64,000 nucleotides of DNA from Streptomyces dangxiongensis (GCF_003675325.1 NZ_CP033073.1:6634001-6698000); one strand, 5' to 3'; positions 9,831 to 18,992 are shown, counted from the first letter of the stretch. The notes: generated from the letters alone by a model not told the origin. Program-made: numbers and translations.

Positions 9831-10415
9831 TCAGGCAGGCGAGCCGAGCAGCGGGAGGGGAGTCGCCCGATGGGTCAGCACCGGCAGCAACTCGGCCACC
9901 CGGAACGGGCGGTGCGCCGGGATGCCGGGCGGTGCCGGGGCGAGCGGCACGAGCAGGTCACCGGTGGCCGGATGGCCCTCGGTGCCGTCGCCGGTGCAGT
10001 CGTCGTGCAGCCAGAGGGTGAGCATGTACAGACCGGGGAGGGACAGCAGCCGTGCCTGGTACGGCTGCTGGAGCGCCTCGGCCTGCTGCAGGGCGCGTTC
10101 GGTGGAGGCGACGTAGGGGCCCTCGAAGAAGTGCGAGAAGGCCCAGCCGTCGGGAGTGAGCATGGTCTCGGCCGCGGCCACCGCGCGATCGCCGCACCGG
10201 ATCAGGAAGCGCCAGCCGGCCAGCCGCGTCGCGGACAGGCCTTGGGCGGTGATCCGGTCCAACACGTGAACGGGCAAAGGGAGTTCGGGCGTCGCGGGAC
10301 CCTGCGCGGCACGCAGGGAAGGGGTACGTGCCTCACGGACCGCGGTGGGGGAACCGAGGGCGGCGAGGACGGAGCGCAGGGCGGGCGCGGGGGCAGGGGG
10401 AACATGCAACGGCAT
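9831..10415 (-). CDS. Hypothetical protein, 194 aa
   Basis: A soluble Ala/Pro-rich protein with coding-type codon use. A conserved-looking core (residues 55-150) contains GWRFLIRCGDRAVAAAE and DGWAFSHFFEGPYVASTERAL. There is no signal peptide, no membrane helix and no family I can name. GAGAGG lies about 10 bases before the ATG. The neighbours give no functional clue. Confidence 0.7.
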   Translation of the reverse strand: MPLHVPPAPAPALRSVLAALGSPTAVREARTPSLRAAQGPATPELPLPVHVLDRITAQGLSATRLAGWRFLIRCGDRAVAAAETMLTPDGWAFSHFFEGPYVASTERALQQAEALQQPYQARLLSLPGLYMLTLWLHDDCTGDGTEGHPATGDLLVPLAPAPPGIPAHRPFRVAELLPVLTHRATPLPLLGSPA

Positions 10416-10987
10416 GGTGGGTCGCCTCTCATTCGACAGGCGCGGCGGCGCGAGGAGGGTGGGGCGGACGACGCTGTCTGCTCACGGAAGGCCGGAGAGG
10501 TGGGGGCCCTGGTCGGGTGTGGATGAGGGTGCGGCTCTGTCTTTCGCCCGTCAACCGTGACGGCAGAAACACGGCAGGAACCAGGACCGAGGGCGCCAAC
10601 CTTGTGCCTTGTGGACAGAGTTTATACGACGCGTGTTCGGCCGGTGTTTCGGCTATCCCCTTTCCGCGTGACGGACAAGGCGGAATTGGGCCGCTGATTC
10701 GCGGAGAAAATCCCGATTTCGCGGGGGACCCCTCGCCGCTGACCTCGTCGTACGCGCCGGTAGCGGTCGGCCGAATGTAGTCGGCGTTTTTCACGAGGCA
10801 TACGGGGCACCCGAAGGTGCGAGCTGCGGCATGCCCCGTGAATGTGCCGCGGGGAACATTCCGACAGAGTAGCGGGCGGCGGTCCGACACGGGACGTTAT
10901 CGATCGCTTCGGCTGGGCATCATCCCTCCTGACGTGGGAGCCCGGCGAACGGATCGTCGGCCCGCCCGTCCGAGGAGGGACACTTCC
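10416..10987. other. 572-bp divergent intergenic region
   Basis: Separates the minus-strand hypothetical from the plus-strand ligase and is clearly AT-richer around 10600-10790. It contains a promoter-like TTGTGG/TTATAC pair near 10610-10630 and an 8-bp inverted repeat, ACGGGGCA (10802-10809) with TGCCCCGT (10832-10839). No gene is supported on either strand. Confidence 0.35.
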
Positions 10988-12505
10988 ATGGGGGAGAAGG
11001 TCGTGGCAGGGCAGTTCGACCTGTCCGATCGCCAGCGCTACCGTGAAAGGCTCCAAAAGTGCCTGACGGGGCTGGAGCGACTGCTGGCAGAGAAGCGATT
11101 CGACCGTCCCAAGAACCTCATGGGGGTCGAGATCGAATTGAATCTCGCCGGCCGTGACGGCATGCCGAAAATGTTGAACGGACAGGTACTTGAGCGCATC
11201 GCCAGCCGTGACTTCCAGACCGAACTCGCCATGTTCAACCTGGAGGTCAACATAGCCCCGCACCGCCTGGGCGGCCGGGTGTTCGACCAGCTCGCCGAGG
11301 AGCTGCGGACCTCCCTCGCCTACGCCGACCGCAAGGCCGGTGAGGTGGACGCGGGCATAGTGATGATCGGCATCCTGCCCACGCTGGGCCGCGACGACCT
11401 GGTCTCCTCCAACCTCTCGGAGGTCGACCGCTACACCCTGCTCAACGACCAGATCGTGGCCGCGCGCGGGGAGGACTTCCGGCTCGACATCGAGGGCGTG
11501 GAGCATCTCGTGTGCACGTCGAAGTCCATCGTCCCCGAGGCCGCGTGCACCTCGGTGCAGCTACACCTCCAGGTCACCCCGGACCGGTTCGCCGACGTGT
11601 GGAACGCGGCGCAGGCCGCGTCCGCCGCGCAGATCGCCGTCGGCGCCAACTCGCCGTTCCTCTTCGGTCACGAGCTGTGGCGCGAGTCCCGGCCCCCGCT
11701 GTTCACACAGTCCACCGACACCCGCCCGCCCGAGCTGCAGGCGCAGGGCGTACGGCCGCGGACGTGGTTCGGCGAGCGGTGGGTGTCGTCCGCGTACGAG
11801 CTGTTCGAGGAGAACCAGCGCTACTTCCCGGCTCTGCTGCCCATCTGCGACGACGAGGAGCCGCTGGAGATCATCGAGGCCGGCGGGGTGCCCAAGCTCG
11901 CCGAACTCGTCCTGCACAACGGCACCATCTACCGGTGGAACCGGCCGGTGTACGGCATCGCGGACGGCGTCCCGCACCTGCGCGTGGAGAACCGGGTGCT
12001 GCCCGCCGGGCCGACCATCATCGACATCATCGCCAACGCGGCCTTCTTCTACGGCCTCGTCCGCGCCCTCGCCGAGGAGCCCCGGCCGGTGTGGACGCGC
12101 TTGCCGTTCGCCGCGGCCGAGGCGAACTTCGACGCGGCGTGCCGGCACGGCATCGACGCCCGCTTCGTCTGGCCCCGGCGAGGCCGGTACGGCGGCACGG
12201 GCGAGGTCGACGCGGTCACGCTGGTCCGCGACGAACTGCTGCCGCTCGCCGCCGCCGGGCTGGACGCGTGGGGCGTGGAGGCCGCGGACCGGGACCTCTA
12301 CCTGGGCGTGATCGAGGAACGCTGCCGGCGCCGGGTGAACGGGGCGTCCTGGCAGGCGGCCACGTTCCACCGGGCACTGGAGAAGGGCATGTCGCGTGAC
12401 GCGGCACTGGCGGCGACGACGCGGCGGTACGCCGAGCTGATGCACGTCGGGGAGCCGGTGCACACGTGGCCGGTGGGCCTGCCGGACCCGGTACCCCTGG
12501 GCTGA
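10988..12505 (+). CDS. Glutamate-cysteine ligase family protein (GCS2 type)
   Basis: A 505-aa carboxylate-amine ligase of the actinobacterial GCS2 class. The N-terminal GVEIELNLAG carries the acidic metal/ATP ligands; FNLEVNIAP, the HLQV strand and HLRVENRVLPAGPT follow as in the GCS fold. It may make a gamma-glutamyl-cysteine-like bond for a thiol or a related ATP-dependent amide; the substrate is not certain. GAGGAGGG stands 8 bases before the ATG at 10988; the frame upstream is non-coding. Confidence 0.82.
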   Translation: MGEKVVAGQFDLSDRQRYRERLQKCLTGLERLLAEKRFDRPKNLMGVEIELNLAGRDGMPKMLNGQVLERIASRDFQTELAMFNLEVNIAPHRLGGRVFDQLAEELRTSLAYADRKAGEVDAGIVMIGILPTLGRDDLVSSNLSEVDRYTLLNDQIVAARGEDFRLDIEGVEHLVCTSKSIVPEAACTSVQLHLQVTPDRFADVWNAAQAASAAQIAVGANSPFLFGHELWRESRPPLFTQSTDTRPPELQAQGVRPRTWFGERWVSSAYELFEENQRYFPALLPICDDEEPLEIIEAGGVPKLAELVLHNGTIYRWNRPVYGIADGVPHLRVENRVLPAGPTIIDIIANAAFFYGLVRALAEEPRPVWTRLPFAAAEANFDAACRHGIDARFVWPRRGRYGGTGEVDAVTLVRDELLPLAAAGLDAWGVEAADRDLYLGVIEERCRRRVNGASWQAATFHRALEKGMSRDAALAATTRRYAELMHVGEPVHTWPVGLPDPVPLG

Positions 12506-12799
12506 CGCCAGGCCCTCACCCCGCGGCGGCTTCCGCGCCGGGCACCGAAGGCCCTCGCGCGGGACGACCCGGGCCTCACCCCGGGGCTCCCGGGCGGGGC
12601 GCCGGAGGTCCTGCGCGAGGACGCCCGGGCCCTGGGCGGGGCGTCGGCCGCCGCGTCCGGTGAGGTGCCCGTGCCGCATCCGGTGAGATGGCCCGCGGCC
12701 CCTCACACAGCGGGCCCGGTGCGCGTCGCCCGAGGCGTCTTCTGGGATCCTTGCCGGGCGAAGGTGGGCCGGGGGCCCGTGAGGCGGCTGGAGGCAGGG

Positions 12800-13600
12800 G
12801 TGCAGGTGGAAGCTGACTCGGTGGCCGGTTCCCCGGCGCGGGCGAGGGACCCGCGGCGGATACTGCGGGACGAGACACTGCTGGTCCTCGCGCTCTCGCT
12901 CGGCGCGAGCGGCGTGTCCGCGCTGATCAGCTTCATCGGCTCGGTCACCCGGCCGGGCGGCCTCAAGGACCAGGCGGCCACCCTCAACGCCTCCGCCGCG
13001 CCCGGCCGCCCGTGGCTCGACCTGGCCTGGCAGCTCTTCGGCATCGCCAGCGCCCTGGTCCCCGTGGCCCTCGTCGCGCACCTGCTGCTGCGGGAGGGCG
13101 CGAGCCTGCGCACGCTGGGCTTCGACCGCACCCGCCCCGGGCCCGATCTGGCCCGGGGCGCCGGCGTCGCCGCCGTGATCGGCAGCACCGGCATCGCCTT
13201 CTATCTGGCCGCCCGCGGTCTCGGCTTCAACCTGACCGTCGTCCCCGAGGCACTGCCGGACGTGTGGTGGAAGTACCCGGTCCTGATCCTCTCCGCCCTC
13301 CAGAACGCGATCCTCGAAGAGGTCATCGTCGTCGGCTACCTGCTGCGCAGGCTGGGCCGGCTGGGCTGGACCCCGGGGACCGCGCTGGTGGCCAGCGCGG
13401 TCCTGCGCGGCTCCTACCACCTCTACCAGGGCATCGGCGGCTTCCTCGGCAACATGGTCATGGGCGTGGTGTTCGTGTACCTGTACCGCCGCTGGGGCCG
13501 GGTCGGGCCGCTGGTCGTCGCGCACTCACTGCTCGACATCGGCGCGTTCGTCGGCTACGCCCTCCTCGCGGGCAAGGTGGGCTGGCTGCCGACGGCCTGA
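12800..13600 (+). CDS. CPBP-family intramembrane protease
   Basis: A membrane protein of about 266 aa. Motif 1 is EE followed by an R (AILEEVIVVGYLLRRLG), motif 2 is a YHLYQG His, and motif 3 is VVAHSLLD, the glutamate/histidine set of CPBP (Abi) glutamic proteases. Five to seven helices are visible. GGAGGCAGG sits just before the GTG at 12800, so I prefer this over the first in-frame start at 12665. The 294 bp upstream contain no gene. Confidence 0.85.
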   Translation: MQVEADSVAGSPARARDPRRILRDETLLVLALSLGASGVSALISFIGSVTRPGGLKDQAATLNASAAPGRPWLDLAWQLFGIASALVPVALVAHLLLREGASLRTLGFDRTRPGPDLARGAGVAAVIGSTGIAFYLAARGLGFNLTVVPEALPDVWWKYPVLILSALQNAILEEVIVVGYLLRRLGRLGWTPGTALVASAVLRGSYHLYQGIGGFLGNMVMGVVFVYLYRRWGRVGPLVVAHSLLDIGAFVGYALLAGKVGWLPTA

Positions 13601-13621
13601 ACAGCGACGCGGCCGGGCCGG

Positions 13622-14434
13622 TCAGGCGCGCAGCTCGCCGTCGATGACCGTGACCGCGCGGCCGGTGAGCAGCGTCCGCTCGCCCCGCAGCCCGGTACGG
13701 ACCAGTCCGGTGCGGCGGGAGGCCTGGAGTCCGGTGAGGTCGTCGCGGCCGAGGCGGGCGGACCAGTGCGGGGCGAGTGCGGTGTGGGCGCTGCCGGTGA
13801 CCGGGTCCTCGTCGATGCCGACGTTCGGGAAGAAGCAGCGGGAGACGAAGTCGTATCCCCGGGCCGGGTCGTCGGCGGGGGCGGTGGCGATGACACCGCG
13901 GGACGAGAAGGCTCCGAGGGCCCTGTGGTCGGGAGACAGGCCGAGGACGGTCTTCTCGTCGGCCAGCTCCACCAGCAGGTCACCGACGTTCGGCCCGGTG
14001 TCGAAGGCGGCGACCGGCGCCGCGCCCAGCGCCTCGGTGACCCCGGCCGGCAGCTCGACGGGGATGAGCGGGGCGGTCGGGAAGTCGAGCGTGATCGACC
14101 CGTCGGCGGCGGTGGTGGCGACGAGGACACCGCTTCGGGTGGCGAACCGTACGGAACCCGTGTGAGTGCCGGTGGTGTGCAGCACGTGGGCGGTGGCCAG
14201 TGTGGCGTGGCCGCACATCGCGACCTCGGCGACGGGTGTGAACCAACGCAGCGCCCAGTCCGCCTCACCGCCACCGGGCAGCCGGTGCGCGAATGCCGTC
14301 TCGGCGTGGTTGACCTCCATGGCGACGTTCTGGAGCCAGTCGTCGTCCGGGAAGACGTCGTCGAGGAGCAGGACTCCGGCCGGGTTGCCGGTGAAGGGGC
14401 GGTCGGTGAAGGCATCCACGATTCGCATACGCAT
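13622..14434 (-). CDS. PhzF-family isomerase/epimerase
   Basis: A 270-aa protein with two diaminopimelate-epimerase-like lobes. The N-terminal lobe has FTGNPAGVLLL and the catalytic-Glu segment EVNHAETAFA; the second lobe has CFFPNVGIDEDPVTGSAHTALAPHW. The family catalyses hydrogen shifts in secondary metabolism or is of unknown substrate. ATG 14434 and ATG 14428 are both plausible. It ends convergently 21 bp from the CPBP gene and is the gene left of the transposon island. Confidence 0.88.
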   Translation of the reverse strand: MRMRIVDAFTDRPFTGNPAGVLLLDDVFPDDDWLQNVAMEVNHAETAFAHRLPGGGEADWALRWFTPVAEVAMCGHATLATAHVLHTTGTHTGSVRFATRSGVLVATTAADGSITLDFPTAPLIPVELPAGVTEALGAAPVAAFDTGPNVGDLLVELADEKTVLGLSPDHRALGAFSSRGVIATAPADDPARGYDFVSRCFFPNVGIDEDPVTGSAHTALAPHWSARLGRDDLTGLQASRRTGLVRTGLRGERTLLTGRAVTVIDGELRA

Positions 14435-14633
14435 GCCGCTGACGCTAGCGGCTGCGCGGGCCTTTGGCCCACGGCCGATTCGCCAGAACTGGTCCGTGGG
14501 AGGGCCACGCGCCGCTGTGGCCGGCGGCGCGTGAGTGCGAGTTCGAAGATCATTCGGTCGACCGTCCGTCGTCAGCTCCAGGGTCGTCAGGCGGCGATCT
14601 TCTTCCTGAGCGCGTCCACTGCCGCCGCCTGTC

Positions 14634-14638
14634 ATCAG
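14634..14638 (+). repeat. Target-site duplication ATCAG, left copy
   Basis: ATCAG abuts the left terminal repeat of element 1 (TGACC begins at 14639). The same five bases recur at 18993-18997 between the two elements and at 24659-24663 after element 2. Five-base duplications are typical of Tn7-like transposition. Confidence 0.9.
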
Positions 14639-14715
14639 TGACCTGTGCCAGTGAACGTTGATCGATTGCCACTGAAGGGTGATCGATGGCTGTCTGTGCC
14701 AGTGAAGGATGACGA
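14639..14715 (+). repeat. Element 1 left end with three TnsB-site-like repeats
   Basis: The terminal TGACC is followed by three 19-bp repeats of the form TGCCA[GC]TGAA[CG]G, then TGA: 14646-14664, 14667-14685 and 14697-14715. Multiple direct repeats inside each end are the TnsB-binding architecture of Tn7-like elements. Up to the first cargo gene at 14798 I see nothing else. Confidence 0.8.
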
Positions 14716-14797
14716 CTTGCAGATTCGTGTCAGCCAAGGGCAACCGTTGGTGGTTCTGTCATTTCGCACTGGCAGGTCTCGTTAGGATCTCCTGATC

Positions 14798-15472
14798 ATG
14801 GACGTGATGATGGGGAACGAGATGATCGCCGTCCCGCCGGGGCAGGTGATGCTGTCGGATCGGCGGACGCGGCGCAGTTGGTCGGTCGAGCTTGCGCCCT
14901 ACCAGCTCGCGGCATCCCCGGTCACCCAGGCGTTGTACGCACAGATCACAGGCCAGCGGCCGAGTACCGCCCAGGGGGACCAGTTGCCCGTCGAGTGCGT
15001 CTCCTGGTGGGACGCGGCGCGGTTCTGCAACGCCCTGTCCCAGTGCGCCGGCCTCACGCCCGCGTACCACTTCCGTGCCGAGGCCGAAGATGTCGTGTGG
15101 GACGCGTCCGCCGACGGGTATCGACTGCCGACCGAAGCCGAGTGGGAGCACGCCTGCCGTGCAGGGACGACCGGGCCGCACTACGGGGATCTCGACGAGA
15201 TCGGCTGGTACCGCGGTAACTCGCACGAGCGCATCCACGAGGTGGGCGGCAAACTCCCCAACTCGTGGGGGCTTTACGACATGCTCGGCAACGTCTGGGA
15301 CTGGTGCTGGGACGTCTACGACGCCGAGGTCTATGGCGCCTACCGGGTGCTCCGTGGCGGTGGTTGGTTCGATGAGCACTGGAGTTGCCGGGCCTCCGCG
15401 CGGCGCCGCAGCCACCCGACTTTCCAGGTCGACGACGTGGGATTCCGCGTCGCGCGTTCTGTCGTGCGTTGA
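14798..15472 (+). CDS. FGE-sulfatase (SUMF1/PvdO-like) domain protein, transposon cargo
   Basis: A 224-aa single-domain protein. Family marks are the PVTQALYAQI opening, CVSWWDAARFCNALS, GYRLPTEAEWEHACRAGT, NSWGLYDMLGNVWDWCWD, VLRGGGW and the terminal DVGFRVAR. The C-terminal region has only one Cys (WSCRASARR), so a canonical copper-type formylglycine-generating site is not evident; members may instead act as other oxygenases or binding proteins. It is the first cargo gene inside the left end of element 1, shortly before the APH gene. Confidence 0.85.
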   Translation: MDVMMGNEMIAVPPGQVMLSDRRTRRSWSVELAPYQLAASPVTQALYAQITGQRPSTAQGDQLPVECVSWWDAARFCNALSQCAGLTPAYHFRAEAEDVVWDASADGYRLPTEAEWEHACRAGTTGPHYGDLDEIGWYRGNSHERIHEVGGKLPNSWGLYDMLGNVWDWCWDVYDAEVYGAYRVLRGGGWFDEHWSCRASARRRSHPTFQVDDVGFRVARSVVR

Positions 15473-15520
15473 TCCACAGTCCGGCTCGCGCGGGGTCGAT
15501 CTGGCGATAGCGTGGTCCTC

Positions 15521-16321
15521 ATGACGGCTGAAGACGAGGCGCTGGTCGGCGGGATGGTGAACGCGGGGGCGGTCTTCCGCCGGGGGGAGTTGGTGGAGCG
15601 ACCGGCACCGCGCAACGCGGGCGCCCTGCATGCCTATCTCCTTGCGCTGAAGGAGCACGGCTTCGACGCGGCGCCGGCCCCTGTCGGTCTCACCGCGGAT
15701 GGCCGTGAGCAGCTGACCTTCATCCCTGGCGACGTGGCTCTGTCGCCGTTCCCGGTCTGGGCGATGACGAGTTCTGCCCTCGAATCGGTGGGGAGCCTGC
15801 TGCGGCGTCTGCATGAGACCAGCGCGGCCGTCGCGGTCGACACCCGCGCCGAGTGGCCCCCGGACCTCGCCGACCCGGAGGGGGGAACGATGTTGTGCCA
15901 CAACGATGTGTGCCCGGAAAACGTCGTCTTCCGCGACGGTCGTGCCGCCGCCCTGATCGATTTCGACTTGGCGGCCCCGGGCCGTGCCCTCTGGGACTTC
16001 GCCATGACCGCCCGCTATTGGGTGCCCATGCTCGATCCCGGGTCTGCGGCTGCTTTCTATCCTTCCGGCCTGGATGCGGCCGCACGGCTGCGGATTCTTG
16101 CCGACAGCTACGGCCTCTCGGCGGGGAACCGCGCCGAGTTGCCCGCCGTCATCGAGCAGGCCACAGAGGTCTGCCGGGCCTTCGTCGGCCGCCGCGTGGC
16201 CGACGGAGACCCCGTCTATCTCCAGGCGTTGGCCGAGCGTGGTGGATGGGAACGCTGGGACCGCATGCAGACCTGGCTGGTGGACCACCGCCAGACGTTC
16301 ACGAGTGCCCTGCTGAACTGA
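15521..16321 (+). CDS. Aminoglycoside phosphotransferase-fold kinase, transposon cargo
   Basis: A 266-aa APH/choline-kinase family protein. The Brenner motif is CHNDVCPENVVF and the metal site IDFDLA. The usual Gly-rich loop is short. The substrate is unknown; resistance or metabolite phosphorylation are both possible. ATG 15521 is chosen over GTG 15512. It follows the FGE-like gene by 48 bp and ends 25 bp before the convergent tniQ stop. Confidence 0.85.
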   Translation: MTAEDEALVGGMVNAGAVFRRGELVERPAPRNAGALHAYLLALKEHGFDAAPAPVGLTADGREQLTFIPGDVALSPFPVWAMTSSALESVGSLLRRLHETSAAVAVDTRAEWPPDLADPEGGTMLCHNDVCPENVVFRDGRAAALIDFDLAAPGRALWDFAMTARYWVPMLDPGSAAAFYPSGLDAAARLRILADSYGLSAGNRAELPAVIEQATEVCRAFVGRRVADGDPVYLQALAERGGWERWDRMQTWLVDHRQTFTSALLN

Positions 16322-16346
16322 CCGGACCGGACGTTCGGGGACAGAC

Positions 16347-17402
16347 TCACAAAAGCATCGCCTTGCGTTGGCGGTATGCCTTCTGGCGGCAGCGCTGGGA
16401 GCACGTCCGGCGCTGTGGCCTGCTGCGTCCTTCGGGTAGGGGGCCCGAACAGACTGTGCAGGGTGGCGTTTCCAGGGATTCGTTGCGGGTCGGGGCGAGG
16501 GCGCCAACCCTCGCCCCGACCGTGGTGGGTGAAGCCGCGGGTTCGGGCGGTGGGTTGGGGTCCGGGGACGCTGGGGCTGTCTGTTGAGTGCGGTGTTCTT
16601 CGGATGGATGGGTGCGCCAGCGGTGGGCTCTTTGCCGACACCGTGCTGAGCATGTGCGGCGTCGTGACTGTCCGCGCCCGGGAGGCAGCGGGTGCCCGCA
16701 GACTTCGCATGTCCCCAGGGGTGTCGGTGTCGGGTTCCGGGGTTGGGCCGATGGGCGAGTTGGACGCGATGGTGTCGTCCGCCAGCGATATGCCGCTTGT
16801 CGGCAGCGTTGAGAACAGGTGCGGCGCCCGCTCTTGGCAGTGCTCGGTGGCAGAGGGACTTCGCAGATCAGACAGGCCGGTGATGAGTCGGTCTCTGGTC
16901 CGGAAGGCGCTTCGGGCTGTTGCGTGCGTCGCTGTTGTCGTTCGAGGTAGGCGGCTCGTCGGCAGGCCGACGAGCAGAGAGGGCGGCGCTGTCCGATACG
17001 CATCCTAATGATCTTCCTGCAGATCCGGCAGCGTTCCCGGCGCCACTGGCTGGCGGGGTAGCGCTTGCGGTATCTCTTCTGTCGGCAGGCTCTCGAACAG
17101 GTCAGCGGCTTGACGCCGAAGCTCGCTTTGGACTGTATGGGGGCCCCACATTCCTCGCAGTTGACCGTGTTCAGGATCTGCCGGAGCTCGGCCGGGTCGC
17201 GGCCAGCGGCGGCGGCAACGCGGGGCCAGGTCGGACTGCCCCGGTGCATGGGCGGTTCAGCGAGGTATTTGCGCAGGTAGGCGGGAGGAAGGCAGTTCGC
17301 CTTAGCGAGGCGGGTGATGAACGAGGCGACTCCTTCTCCCTGTCGTGGACGGACCTTGAACGGAAGGCGGGCGACCTCGGTGTCCGGGGCCGACGACGTC
17401 AT
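16347..17402 (-). CDS. tniQ: TniQ target selector with five Cys4 zinc modules (element 1)
   Basis: A 351-aa protein. Residues 12-75 are the TniQ domain (LPFKVRPRQGEGVASFITRL, then NCLPPAYLRKYL). The rest is an array of five modules of pattern CxxC-x15-16-CSxxCRQ: C82/85/102/106, C125/128/143/147, C177/180/196/200, C232/235/251/255 and C315/318/334/338, most followed by a basic Y/H-R tail and joined by Pro/Ser linkers. In Tn7 the TniQ protein TnsD reads the attachment site, so the array is probably the DNA-reading part (inference). The ATG overlaps the tnsC stop as ATGA. The gene is intact. Confidence 0.85.
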   Translation of the reverse strand: MTSSAPDTEVARLPFKVRPRQGEGVASFITRLAKANCLPPAYLRKYLAEPPMHRGSPTWPRVAAAAGRDPAELRQILNTVNCEECGAPIQSKASFGVKPLTCSRACRQKRYRKRYPASQWRRERCRICRKIIRMRIGQRRPLCSSACRRAAYLERQQRRTQQPEAPSGPETDSSPACLICEVPLPPSTAKSGRRTCSQRCRQAAYRWRTTPSRPTRPSAQPRNPTPTPLGTCEVCGHPLPPGRGQSRRRTCSARCRQRAHRWRTHPSEEHRTQQTAPASPDPNPPPEPAASPTTVGARVGALAPTRNESLETPPCTVCSGPLPEGRSRPQRRTCSQRCRQKAYRQRKAMLL

Positions 17403-18045
17403 CCGTCGGTGCCGGGCTGCTTGCGGCGGGAGGCGATGTCGAGGTCGACGGCCAGCAGTCCCGCTTTGGTGATCTTCTCGGTGCCGGTGAGGATGGCGTC
17501 GACGGCGGCCCCGCGGAGCTGGTGGGACAGGGTGCCGATCATGCCGCCGGTGCGGGTGTGGAGGAACCGGTCCAGGCGGGTGAGGGTGCCGGGCTTGTGC
17601 TGGTGCAGCAAAAGGTTCGCCTCCAATTGGGCGACCAGGGCCTTCCATTCCGCGTTGTAGGGGAAGGGGTGGGTGTCCACTGCCGTGAACCGGGCGGCGA
17701 TCTGGTCGCCGCGGGTGCCGGTCAGGAGACTGCTGTCCTCGATGTCGATGCCCGCGTAGGCGAAGGTCGCCGGGATCCGCTCGGAGAAGTACTTGAGTGT
17801 GTCGGACGCGTCGGCTCCGGTGCGGGTCTGCAGCGAGATGTTGTGGATCTCGTCGACCAGGACGAGGCCGATGCGGGCCTTGGTGCAGACGCCGACCACG
17901 GCTTCGGTGAGGTCGGTGATGTTGGAGCTTCGCAGGACCGGGAGACCGAGGAACCGGGCGAACTCGGCGGCGATCATGCGGGGTGTCGCGGCGGGCGGGA
18001 CGGTGATGTAGATGACCGGTATGCGCTCGTCCGCGGTGTGCCGGG
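17399..18045 (-). pseudogene. tnsC remnant lacking Walker A (element 1)
   Basis: The C-terminal ~210 codons of a TnsC/TniB AAA+ regulator. It starts at the RIPVIYITVPPAATPRMIAAEF region and keeps Walker B (GLVLVDEIHN), sensor (PATFAYAGID) and the GMIGTLSHQLRGAAV end. The N-terminal half with Walker A is absent; upstream sequence jumps directly into tnsB at the shared octamer CCCGGCAC (18038-18045). It aligns closely with the copy at 20739-21759. Confidence 0.85.
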
Positions 18046-18354
18046 TTCGACGCCGGGCGGCAGGCCGTGCAGAACCTCGAGGATGTGCTCTTCCCACCAA
18101 AGTGCCCGCTTCATCACTTCGGGAGCGAAAGTCTCCAGCAGCCCGGACGGGGGCAGCGGCATGCGTTCGGGCTGGAACAGGATCTCGAAGTCCGCCGTCT
18201 CGAACAGGTCGATTAGAGTGACCACTCGGTGCGGTGCCTCGGTGTCCTCAAGCACCGCCGCCTGTGCGGTGACCTCGAGAACCCCCCTGACCTGGCCCTC
18301 GAACCGGACCCGCTGGCCGACCGCCAAGGCCGGCGGCCGCTTAAGGCTGCCCAT
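18038..18354 (-). pseudogene. tnsB remnant, first ~105 codons only (element 1)
   Basis: N terminus of the DDE transposase: MGSLKRPPALAVGQRVRFEG through RALWWEEHILEVLHGLPP, matching the start of the element 2 tnsB. It is cut after the GVEPGT codons, where the deletion joins tnsC out of frame; the frame then stops at 17974. All three DDE catalytic residues are lost. Confidence 0.85.
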
Positions 18355-18935
18355 GCGTTTCCCTCCGTCCAGACCAGGCTGTCGGTCTCCATCAGTCCTC
18401 CCACCAGGTCCGTCTTCAAGGCACCGGACCACAGCAGATGGAACAGCACCGGCAGAACCTGCAGACGGTCTCCGACCAGCCCGGCGCCGTCCCAGAGCCC
18501 CATCGGTTCACGGAAGACCTCCAGCAGCCGGTCCGCCACCGGCACCGGTCGAGCGCAGCGGGCCCGCCGATACCGGGGCAGCCAGCGGACATTCGCCATG
18601 AACACCGGCTCGGGCCGCCCGGCCCACTCGAACTCCCAGCCCACGGCCCGGCAGGCATGCCCGGTCGCGTCGAACGCCTCCTCCGTCGCCTCATCCAGCT
18701 CGTCCGCGGCCCGGACGTCAACGATGCGGGCGCCGCCGTCGGACAGCCGGACGAAGTAGTCGGGAGCGTGCCGGCGCTTGCGGGTGCCGTCGTGCCAGTG
18801 CAGCCAGAACGGCTGTGAGGCGATCGAAAAGGCCAGGTCAAAGGCATCAAGGACAGCCTCTTCGAACACACCGACAGGTGCCCCAACCACGTCCCCCGCG
18901 TACCTGTACACCGAATGATCAACCTGCGGTGGCAC
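18213..18935 (-). pseudogene. tnsA, 5'-truncated (element 1)
   Basis: A TnsA-like endonuclease frame aligning with element 2 tnsA from IASQPFWLHWHDG onward (HAPDYFVRLSD, IVDVRAADEL, PEPVFMANVRWLPRYRR, GDRLQVLPVLFHLLWSG). The first ~85 residues of the family are missing: the only in-frame start is a GTG lying inside a TnsB-site-like repeat of the right end, about 200 bp nearer the terminus than in element 2. The 3' end also reads past the expected stop into tnsB in another frame. Confidence 0.75.
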
Positions 18936-18992
18936 AAACTAGCGTTGATCATCCTTCAGTGGCAGTCGATCAGCGATCACTGACACAGGTCA
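18913..18992 (-). repeat. Element 1 right end
   Basis: On the minus strand the end reads TGACCTGTGTCAGTGATCG and then TGCCACTGAAGGATGATC (18943-18964), with a degenerate third repeat near 18913-18935. It is a close inverted copy of the left end at 14639. Confidence 0.82.

Larger units (their letters stand above)
14639..18992 (-). mobile_element. Element 1: defective Tn7-like TnsABC-TniQ transposon (4354 bp)
   Basis: Bounded by inverted ends that both begin TGACCTGTG[CT]CAGTGA and continue into TGATCGA[CT]TGCCACTGAAGG, with ATCAG on each side. From left to right it has cargo (an FGE-like protein and an APH-like kinase), then tniQ, tnsC', tnsB' and tnsA' on the minus strand, with tnsA next to the right end as in Tn7. 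Compared with element 2, about 2 kb spanning most of tnsB and the N-terminal half of tnsC is missing, and tnsA lacks its beginning. It cannot move on its own. Confidence 0.88.

Noticed and set aside
14590..14633. Gene end reading AAAVDALRKKIAA on the minus strand at the left flank
   Set aside because: After removing the two elements, the rejoined flank has two TGA stops immediately upstream in that frame, so no gene runs through the insertion site.
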